A stretch of 6,661 nucleotides of DNA from Spirochaetaceae bacterium (GTDB taxonomy: Bacteria > Spirochaetota > Spirochaetia > SZUA-6 > Fen-1364): NCBI GenBank assembly GCA_003141795.1, contig PLNO01000039.1:9875-16535 (forward strand), read 5' to 3'. The translations under genes were made by a program, and so were the position numbers. Under the pieces are notes generated by a model. The model did no database searches and was not told the DNA's origin. It saw nothing but the letters and a program-made list of their open reading frames with translations. Positions 1 through 6,661 of the stretch are shown here, piece by piece. The first letter of the stretch is position 1, and each line of letters opens with the position of its first letter.

Positions 1-645
1 CCTATGCTCGGCTGCCGTCACTGCGTCCCTCTCACCGAGGGTGGCCGGATGGTGGAGCAGCTTCACGAGCTCGTTGTCTTCAGGGAGGGAGGATCGGGAC
101 AGCAGAACGGTCTGCGGCCGCTCGGGCAGACGGGTGTAGATGAACTGCACGTCCTTGACGAACTCGGGCAGCGCCTCGGAGGCGGGTTCCAGCATGACGA
201 TGGTCTTCAGGTCTCCCACGGGGAGGCTGCCGCGGCGGATGTGGTCGATCACCCTCTCCACCGTGCCCGCGACGACGGTGGCGCCCTTCTCCAGCCTGCG
301 CTGCTCCCTGCGTTCGTCCTCGATCTCCCCCAGCGGCATGAAGGAGGGAACGTCGCGCATTGTGCGGGTGAAGCGAGCGAACTCCCGGGCGACCTCCGCG
401 ACCTCCGCGGGTCCCGGGGTGAGGATCACCGCGCGCGTCACGGCGTTTGCCCCCCTCAGGCTCAGCGCGAGAGCCGCGACGAAGCCCGTCGTGCTGCCCG
501 AACCGGGGGCAGCTTCGGCGACGATGTCCCTCCCCTTGAGCATTGCGGGAATGAGCTTCCCCTGGAACGGCGTCAGGGAGGGCAATCCGGCCTTTCGGAA
601 AGCCTGGAGAATATCGTCATGTGATGGTACTCTAACGGGGTGCAT
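1..645 (-). CDS. Degenerate DEAD-box helicase-like protein, N-terminal part (3' end outside window)
   Basis: The reading frame stays open from an ATG at 645-643 to the window edge, giving 215 residues. An in-frame TAG lies directly before this ATG, which fixes the earliest possible start. The order of segments is that of the first RecA domain of DEAD-box RNA helicases. A Q-motif region (F16 to Q28, 'FRKAGLPSLTPFQ') is followed by 'LKGRDIVAEAAPGSGSTT' at motif I (36-53), a motif Ia-like 'ILTPGPAEV' (74-82), a motif Ib-like 'GTVERV' (127-132), 'IVMLEPAS' at motif II (149-156) and 'LLSRS' at motif III (181-185). The key residues are altered: the Walker A lysine of GSGKT is S51, DEAD is LEPA (152-155), and SAT is SRS. 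From family knowledge such a domain should not hydrolyse ATP, so a scaffold or RNA-binding role is inferred. The frame is intact, with no internal stop, so it does not look like an ordinary decaying pseudogene. Whether the second RecA domain exists cannot be seen. Confidence 0.72.
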   Translation of the reverse strand, partial: MHPVRVPSHDDILQAFRKAGLPSLTPFQGKLIPAMLKGRDIVAEAAPGSGSTTGFVAALALSLRGANAVTRAVILTPGPAEVAEVAREFARFTRTMRDVPSFMPLGEIEDERREQRRLEKGATVVAGTVERVIDHIRRGSLPVGDLKTIVMLEPASEALPEFVKDVQFIYTRLPERPQTVLLSRSSLPEDNELVKLLHHPATLGERDAVTAAEHR

Positions 646-657
646 CTATTTTTTTCG

Positions 658-686
658 AGGATAGTGGAACAGGGCGGGGCTGTCAA
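658..686 (-). promoter_or_regulatory. Sigma70-type promoter for the helicase-like gene
   Basis: Read on the minus strand, a perfect -35 box TTGACA (686-681) is followed after exactly 17 bases by TATCCT (663-658), which matches four of six -10 positions. Only 12 bases separate the -10 box from the ATG at 645. A start of transcription 6-7 bases after the -10 box would leave an mRNA leader of about 4-6 bases. That agrees with the absence of a Shine-Dalgarno sequence before this ATG. Confidence 0.7.
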
Positions 687-736
687 GGAACCGCTCGCGC
701 GCGCAAGTGCCATCGGTAATCGTCTGCGCGTGGGCT

Positions 737-742
737 GAGGAG
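737..742 (+). promoter_or_regulatory. Ribosome binding site fixing the start of the OmpA-family gene
   Basis: GAGGAG lies six bases before the ATG at 749. The in-frame ATG further upstream at 707 has no such site and would put 14 charged or mixed residues in front of the signal peptide, so 749 is preferred. No convincing plus-strand promoter was found in the 646-748 gap. Confidence 0.6.
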
Positions 743-748
743 CGCTCG

Positions 749-3120
<2,372 letters not shown>

Positions 3121-3125
3121 GGCGC

Positions 3126-3172
3126 GGGAGCGCTGGCTCCGACGGGGCTTCGACCCCGTCGGAGGCTCTCCC
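3126..3172. terminator. GC-rich hairpin between convergent ilvC and crp/fnr genes
   Basis: An 11-base perfect inverted repeat (3137-3147 with 3154-3164) encloses the six-base loop CTTCGA. An outer GGGAG (3126-3130) can pair with CTCCC (3168-3172) across an internal loop. It starts six bases after the ilvC stop and ends ten bases before the stop of the convergent gene, the position of a shared bidirectional terminator. No run of T follows on either strand, so it may only slow polymerase or protect mRNA 3' ends. Confidence 0.55.
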
Positions 3173-3181
3173 TGGGTGACC

Positions 3182-3841
3182 TTACGCCTCTCCCGACCTC
3201 CCCTTCCAGAACCCTTTCCGCACGCGCAGGCTCTCCCCTTCCCACTGCGCCACGCCTTCGTCGCGAAGCTTCAGCAACAGACGTGAGAGCGTCTCCGGCA
3301 GCGCGTCGATCGCCGCGGCGACGTCCCGCTTCGTGACGTCGATCAGGTAGTCCTCACGCTCTCCGAACTGCTCGCGCAGGAAATGGAAGAACCGCTGCTC
3401 GACGTCGAGGGCCGACAGCCGATAGATCTGGTCGGCGAGGTAACGCTGTTTCGCCAGCAGCATTCCGAGAAACTCCCGGCGGAACCCCTCGTCGTCGAGA
3501 AGGATGTCGAATTGCTTCTTCGGCAAGAGAAGAACCTCGATGGCGGTGAGCGCGCACGCGCTCACCGGGTAGCGCTCCTCCTGAAAGAGGACGACCTCCC
3601 CGAAGATCTCCCCGGGACGCACGAGCTTGATCACTACCTCTTTCCCGTCCGCGGAGGTCTTGAAGAGCTGGACGACGCCCTGCGCCATCAGGTACATCGA
3701 ATGCCCCGTGTCGCCTTCGAGAAAAAGCATCTCCCGCTTGCGCAGCGTCTTCGGAATGCAGATCGCGGCCACGGAGGCGCGGCCCGCAGCGGAAATGGAA
3801 CGGAAGAAGTCTGAGCGCTCGAGAAGCGACTGTACGTCCAT
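3182..3841 (-). CDS. Crp/Fnr-family transcription regulator
   Basis: The protein has 219 residues if it starts at the ATG at 3841; in-frame ATGs at 3850 and 3883 and a TTG at 3886 are also possible, and none has a clear Shine-Dalgarno. The longer starts would place the coding region over the palindrome at 3873-3886. Residues 1-120 are a cyclic-nucleotide-type beta-roll ('LFLEGDTGHSMYLMAQGVV', 'PGEIFGE'), followed by a dimerisation helix around 121-150 and a C-terminal winged helix-turn-helix (about 170-208). The recognition helix 'LPETLSRLLLKL' (181-192) has E183, S186 and R187, matching E209, S212 and R213 of E. coli Fnr, so TTGAT half-sites are predicted. The only cysteines are C28 and C96, so Fnr's N-terminal [4Fe-4S] cluster is absent. 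The RxS phosphate contact of cAMP-binding Crp is also not evident ('EERYPVSACAL'). The effector is unknown; haem-based NO sensing as in the DNR/HcpR groups is one possibility (inference). It diverges from a 4Fe-4S protein gene. Confidence 0.92.
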   Translation of the reverse strand: MDVQSLLERSDFFRSISAAGRASVAAICIPKTLRKREMLFLEGDTGHSMYLMAQGVVQLFKTSADGKEVVIKLVRPGEIFGEVVLFQEERYPVSACALTAIEVLLLPKKQFDILLDDEGFRREFLGMLLAKQRYLADQIYRLSALDVEQRFFHFLREQFGEREDYLIDVTKRDVAAAIDALPETLSRLLLKLRDEGVAQWEGESLRVRKGFWKGRSGEA

Positions 3842-3872
3842 GCCGAGCATCAATGTACACGCACGAGAGGAC

Positions 3873-3886
3873 TTGATCCACATCAA
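3873..3886. promoter_or_regulatory. Perfect Fnr-type operator TTGAT-N4-ATCAA
   Basis: TTGAT (3873-3877), CCAC, ATCAA (3882-3886) is an exact match to the classical Fnr consensus. It lies in the 65-base gap between the divergent regulator and ferredoxin-like genes. A further ATCAA half-site lies at 3849-3853. On the minus strand a weak -10-like TACATT (3857-3852) would put this palindrome over the -35 region of the regulator's own promoter, suggesting autoregulation. Confidence 0.8.
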
Positions 3887-3906
3887 GGACGCAGGTGCGG
3901 CGGGCG

Positions 3907-4593
3907 ATGCATCCTTTCAGCATGAGCACACGCACCATCGTCACCATTGACGAATCCCGATGCACAGGCTGCGGCCTCTGCATCCCCAACTGCGCCGAGG
4001 GGGCGCTGCAGATCGTCGACGGGAAAGCCCGCCTCGTGAGCGACATCTACTGCGACGGCCTGGGCGCATGCCTCGGGTATTGCCCCGAGGGAGCGATGTC
4101 CACCGTCGAGCGGGAGGCAGAGGCTTACGACGAGGCTCGGGTCGCGAAACGGACTGCGGCGCCGAGGCCTGCCCCGACGCCCGTCCCCGCTCGCGCCGAC
4201 GCTTCAGGATCGTCACTCGCCAACTGGCCCATCCAGCTGCACCTTCTGTCGCCCATGGCACCGACGCTTCACGGGGCCGACCTCCTTCTCAGCGCCGACT
4301 GCGTCGCGCACGCCGTGCCGTCCTTCCACGACACGTTCCTGGCGGGCAAGGCGCTGGCCATTGCCTGCCCGAAGCTCGACGAGGGAAAGGACGTATACAG
4401 GGAGAAGCTGATAGCGCTGATCGATCACGCTCGGATCGCCTCCCTCACCGTCGCGATGATGGAGGTCCCCTGCTGTCGCGGGCTGCTCGCCCTGGTGCAG
4501 CAGGCACGGGCGCAGGCGCACCGTGACGTCCCGTTGAGGGCCGTTATCGTCTCCATCGAGTCGGGGGCGATCCTCTCCGAGCAGTCGCTCTAG
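3907..4593 (+). CDS. 4Fe-4S ferredoxin-like protein with C-terminal Cys-containing domain
   Basis: The protein has 228 residues from the ATG at 3907, which has a weak AGGTG nine bases upstream. ATG 3922 ('MSTRTIV') is an alternative without a Shine-Dalgarno. Residues 19-29 hold a standard cluster motif C19-T-G-C22-G-L-C25-I-P-N-C29. The second motif is C49-x5-C55-x3-C59-P, with three cysteines instead of four ('YCDGLGACLGYCPEGA'). An Ala/Pro/Arg-rich linker (about 80-102) leads to a C-terminal domain of about 125 residues with 'NWPIQLHLL', 'SADC' (C132), 'ACPKLD' (C154) and 'MEVPCCRGL' (C189, C190). I recognise this architecture as a recurrent anaerobe family of unassigned biochemical function, often beside Crp/Fnr regulators; that neighbourhood statement is from memory. 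Electron transfer or redox sensing in the cytoplasm is inferred. Its divergence from the regulator across an Fnr-type operator suggests it is a target. Its stop overlaps that of the convergent methyltransferase gene. Confidence 0.85.
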   Translation: MHPFSMSTRTIVTIDESRCTGCGLCIPNCAEGALQIVDGKARLVSDIYCDGLGACLGYCPEGAMSTVEREAEAYDEARVAKRTAAPRPAPTPVPARADASGSSLANWPIQLHLLSPMAPTLHGADLLLSADCVAHAVPSFHDTFLAGKALAIACPKLDEGKDVYREKLIALIDHARIASLTVAMMEVPCCRGLLALVQQARAQAHRDVPLRAVIVSIESGAILSEQSL

Positions 4594-5375
4594 CCGCCTT
4601 TTCGCGCAACGACGATGAGGTCGCTCGCGGTGGCGGCATCGAACGAGGCACGCTCGTAACTGCCGAATGTTTCAATGGAAGAAAAGCCCGCGTCATGGAG
4701 TGCTTTCTCCACGACGGCGCGCCGTAGGGCGCGTAGCGGCGTGGTCTTCACGCTCTGCCTCCATGCTCCCTCCCGCTTGCGCAGCGTCACGATGGTGAAC
4801 TCGATCGCGTCATCCGGCACGTTTCCCGGTGCCGGGAAATCGGTGATCCTGACGAAGAGCGTTTCCCCGTCGGCGTCGCTGCGGGCCGCAAGAGGAGCGA
4901 GGCGCTGTCGTTCCCGCAGGAGCCGATCGTAGTTCCTGTTCTGGATGACCAGAAGCCCGCCGGGTTTCAGAAGTACCGCAAAATCGGAGAGACAGTCGCG
5001 GAGCGAGCGGTCGTCCCGCAGGTGGGGAAGCGAGTTACCGATGCAGGTGACGGCATCGAAGGGCCCTGGAAACGACGCCGAGAGCCCGCCGAAGCCCGCA
5101 ACGCGGAAATCCACGGCAACGTCCGCCGCTGCCGCGTTTTCTCGCGCGCGCTCGATCATCACCGGGCTCACGTCGGCGCCGGCACTCCCCATACCCCGCC
5201 GGGCAAAGCCGATGGCGTGCATTCCGGTGCCGCAGGCCGCGTCGAGGACGGTACGCACGTCTGCAACGTCGAACAGGCCGCGGAAAAAACCCTCCTCCCG
5301 GGACCGACGGCTCTCCCATGAGACCATCCGGTCGTAGTCGGCGCCGAGCTCGTCGTAGAAAACTTTCGCGTCCAT
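4590..5375 (-). CDS. Class I SAM-dependent methyltransferase, substrate unknown
   Basis: The protein has 261 residues. The start at 5375 is chosen because the family-like N-terminus 'MDAKVFYDELGADYDRMVSW' begins there, and GGGGAG lies five bases upstream. A longer frame runs back to 5747, but that extension overlaps alr on the opposite strand and looks unlike protein. The Rossmann-fold SAM site is clear: motif I 'VLDAACGTGMHAIGFARRG' (43-61) and the acidic residue ending strand 2 in 'GADVS' (D68). Further on, 'FDAVTCIGNSLPHL' stands at motif IV and 'LLKPGGLLVIQNRNYDRLL' at the post-motif strand. The first 35 residues and the 'NRNYDRLL' region resemble small-molecule N-methyltransferases of the glycine/sarcosine type, but the substrate cannot be read from sequence. 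It is convergent with the ferredoxin-like gene and divergent from alr, so it probably forms a single-gene transcript. Confidence 0.88.
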   Translation of the reverse strand: MDAKVFYDELGADYDRMVSWESRRSREEGFFRGLFDVADVRTVLDAACGTGMHAIGFARRGMGSAGADVSPVMIERARENAAAADVAVDFRVAGFGGLSASFPGPFDAVTCIGNSLPHLRDDRSLRDCLSDFAVLLKPGGLLVIQNRNYDRLLRERQRLAPLAARSDADGETLFVRITDFPAPGNVPDDAIEFTIVTLRKREGAWRQSVKTTPLRALRRAVVEKALHDAGFSSIETFGSYERASFDAATASDLIVVARKGG

Positions 5376-5403
5376 CCGGCTCCCCGCCCTTCCCCCGTGC
5401 CCT

Positions 5404-5432
5404 TTGACTCTCGCGCGGGACAATACTATCCT
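5404..5432 (+). promoter_or_regulatory. Sigma70-type promoter for alr
   Basis: TTGACT (5404-5409) is followed after exactly 17 bases by TATCCT (5427-5432). The predicted transcript starts near 5439, giving a leader of about 13 bases. That leader contains the Shine-Dalgarno AGGGAGG (5441-5447), four bases before the ATG at 5452. The -10 box is identical to that of the promoter at 658-686. Confidence 0.68.
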
Positions 5433-5452
5433 GCGCGGAAAGGGAGGATCAA
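5423..5452 (-). promoter_or_regulatory. Possible promoter for the methyltransferase gene
   Basis: On the minus strand, TTGATC (5452-5447) is followed after 18 bases by TAGTAT (5428-5423). Each box matches four of six consensus positions. It would give a leader of roughly 40 bases and overlaps the alr promoter face to face, so the two could compete for polymerase. Confidence 0.35.
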
Positions 5453-6579
5453 TGAGCAGTCTCGTCTGGGTGGAGCTGGACTCCAAGGCGCCCGAGCACA
5501 ACCTTCGCCAATTGCGCGCCGGCGCGGCCCCCGGGGTCATTTCCTGCGCCGTCGTCAAGGGGAACGGGTACGGCCACGGGGCCGTGCAGATGGCATCCCT
5601 GCTTCCCTCGGCCGAATGGTTCGGCGTGAACTCCCTGGACGAGGCCCTCGAGCTGCGCACCCACGGGGTGAGCCGGCCGATCGTCGTTCTCGGGCACGTC
5701 CCGCTAGACGAGCTGCCCGCGGCCGTCGAAGCTGACCTGGGTCTCACCGTCTACAATAGGGAGACGATCGAACGGCTCTCCTCCCTCCCTACGCTCCCCC
5801 GGCCGGCCCGTCTGCACGTGAAGGTGGATTCGGGCACGCATCGGCAGGGGGTGTTCCCCGAGGACCTCGAGCGTTTCCTCAGCCTCATCAAGGGCAATCC
5901 CCGTGTGGTGCTCGAAGGCATCTCGACGCACTACGCGAACATCGAGGATACGCTGAACCACGAGTACGCGGAGATGCAGATCGCGCGGTTCAACGAGGCG
6001 CTGGCCATCGTTGACAGGGTCGTGGGGAGGCCGCCCTTCATCCATACGGCATGCACGGCCGCCACGATCCTGTTTTCCTCCACCCACTTCACGATGCTCC
6101 GCTCAGGCATCGGCCTGTACGGGCTGTGGCCGTCCAAGGAGACGCTCGTGGCGGCGCGGGAGAAGGACTCGAAGCTCGACTTCAGGCCCGTCATGACGTG
6201 GAAGACGAGGCTCGTGCAGATCAAGACGGTCGCTGAAGGCAGTTACGTCGGGTACGGATGTTCGTACCGCACGACACGGAAGACCCTCATGGGTGTGCTT
6301 CCCATCGGGTATTCGGACGGCTATGACCGCGCCCTCGGCAACAGGGGCCACGTGCTCGTCCGCGGGCGCAGGGCGCAGATCCTCGGGAGGATCTGCATGA
6401 ACCTCTGCATGGTGGATCTCACGGACATCTCCGGCGTGCACCTGGAGGAGGAGGTCGTGCTTCTCGGAAAATCCGGCGACGAACAGATCAGCGCCGAAAC
6501 CATGGCGGATTGGGCGGGGACCATCAACTACGAGGTGGTGACGAGGATCAGCCCCCTGCTCCCGCGCAAGGTGGTCTGA
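5452..6579 (+). CDS. alr: Alanine racemase (PLP-dependent, fold type III)
   Basis: The enzyme interconverts L- and D-alanine in the cytoplasm and supplies D-Ala for peptidoglycan. The protein has 375 residues, the usual length. The start is set by AGGGAGG just upstream; an in-frame ATG-like start at 5404 lies inside the promoter. The N-terminal TIM barrel has the PLP lysine K36 in 'VVKGNGYGHG' (more usually KANAYGHG). It also has 'KVDSGTHRQGV' with K124 (the site carbamylated in Geobacillus Alr) and R131, then 'ISTHYAN', and 'MLRSGIGLYG' with the pyridine-binding arginine R217. The C-terminal beta domain has the catalytic tyrosine Y268 in 'VGYGCSY', then 'IGYSDGYDR' and 'GTINYEV'. The usually conserved 'CMD' near the active-site entrance reads C315-M316-N317, an Asp to Asn change. 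Neighbours do not specify a pathway; the only convergent gene starts after 26 bases. Confidence 0.95.
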   Translation: MSSLVWVELDSKAPEHNLRQLRAGAAPGVISCAVVKGNGYGHGAVQMASLLPSAEWFGVNSLDEALELRTHGVSRPIVVLGHVPLDELPAAVEADLGLTVYNRETIERLSSLPTLPRPARLHVKVDSGTHRQGVFPEDLERFLSLIKGNPRVVLEGISTHYANIEDTLNHEYAEMQIARFNEALAIVDRVVGRPPFIHTACTAATILFSSTHFTMLRSGIGLYGLWPSKETLVAAREKDSKLDFRPVMTWKTRLVQIKTVAEGSYVGYGCSYRTTRKTLMGVLPIGYSDGYDRALGNRGHVLVRGRRAQILGRICMNLCMVDLTDISGVHLEEEVVLLGKSGDEQISAETMADWAGTINYEVVTRISPLLPRKVV

Positions 6580-6586
6580 GCGCGGG

Positions 6587-6601
6587 CGCCCGATCCGGGC
6601 G
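6587..6601. terminator. Small GC-rich hairpin after alr
   Basis: CGCCCG (6587-6592) and CGGGCG (6596-6601) can pair around a three-base loop in the 26-base gap between convergent genes. There is no T run on either strand and the stem is short, so a terminator role is weakly supported. Confidence 0.3.
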
Positions 6602-6605
6602 GGAC

Positions 6606-6661
6606 CTACTCGACGAGATCGGGGTAGAGCTTGCGCATGCAGTCGGGGCAGATGCCGTGGG
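6606..6661 (-). CDS. C-terminal end of an unidentified protein with a CPDC motif (partial)
   Basis: Reading the minus strand from the window edge to the TAG at 6608-6606 gives the last 17 residues, 'HGICPDCMRKLYPDLVE'. Tails of the form 'HGICPDCLKKLYPE' end many bacterial PAS/GAF sensor or response-regulator-type proteins, so this is probably the end of a signalling protein. The body of the gene is outside the window and the assignment rests on this short tail only. Confidence 0.5.
   Translation of the reverse strand, partial: HGICPDCMRKLYPDLVE

Noticed and set aside
4..624. A 206-codon plus-strand open frame over the helicase-like gene
   Set aside because: Its composition is that of an antisense shadow, while the minus strand gives a coherent DEAD-box-like order of motifs plus a strong promoter.
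715..720. GGTAAT as a -10 box for the OmpA-family gene
   Set aside because: No acceptable -35 sequence lies 16-18 bases upstream, so no promoter is claimed there.
5376..5747. N-terminal extension of the methyltransferase frame upstream of 5375
   Set aside because: It overlaps the promoter and first 100 codons of alr on the other strand, is Ser/Arg/Pro-rich without family similarity, and the typical methyltransferase N-terminus begins at 5375.

Overview
This window comes from a GC-rich bacterial chromosome. It holds six complete protein genes and two genes cut by the window edges, packed tightly in mixed orientation. The best guess for the host is a spirochaete or relative. The main reason is the OmpA-type protein: its C-terminal domain carries a '[12 protein letters not shown]' loop in place of the usual 'TD..G' loop, a variant I associate with spirochaete OmpA-like proteins. 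The placement is inference. An Fnr-type regulator facing a 4Fe-4S protein suggests anaerobic or facultative metabolism. No tRNA, rRNA, CRISPR array, insertion sequence or long repeat was seen. No gene-free gap exceeds about 150 bases.

Layout. (1) At 1-645 (minus, 3' end outside the window) is the N-terminal RecA-like half of a DEAD-box helicase-like protein whose ATPase motifs are all altered. A strong promoter (658-686) starts almost on top of its ATG. (2) At 749-1957 (plus), diverging from it, is a secreted OmpA-family protein. (3) At 2104-3120 (plus), behind its own promoter, is a complete class I ketol-acid reductoisomerase (ilvC) with every catalytic residue present. (4) A long GC-rich hairpin at 3126-3172 separates ilvC from the convergent regulator gene.

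(5) A Crp/Fnr regulator (3182-3841, minus) and a ferredoxin-like 4Fe-4S protein (3907-4593, plus) diverge from a 65-base gap. That gap contains a perfect Fnr-type palindrome, TTGAT-N4-ATCAA. The regulator's recognition helix has the E..SR signature expected to read TTGAT half-sites, but the protein lacks Fnr's N-terminal cysteine cluster. This looks like a self-contained redox or nitrosative-stress switch and is the most interesting part of the window. (6) The ferredoxin gene meets a class I SAM methyltransferase gene (4590-5375, minus) head-on, and both stop codons lie in one CTAG. (7) The methyltransferase diverges from an alanine racemase (alr, 5452-6579, plus) with a clear TTGACT-N17-TATCCT promoter. 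(8) At the right edge (6606-6661, minus) is the Cys-containing C-terminal tail of another protein.

Housekeeping functions visible are branched-chain amino acid synthesis (ilvC) and D-alanine supply for peptidoglycan (alr). The OmpA-type protein would sit between outer envelope and peptidoglycan. The genes do not form one operon: most have their own promoter, and neighbours are divergent or convergent.
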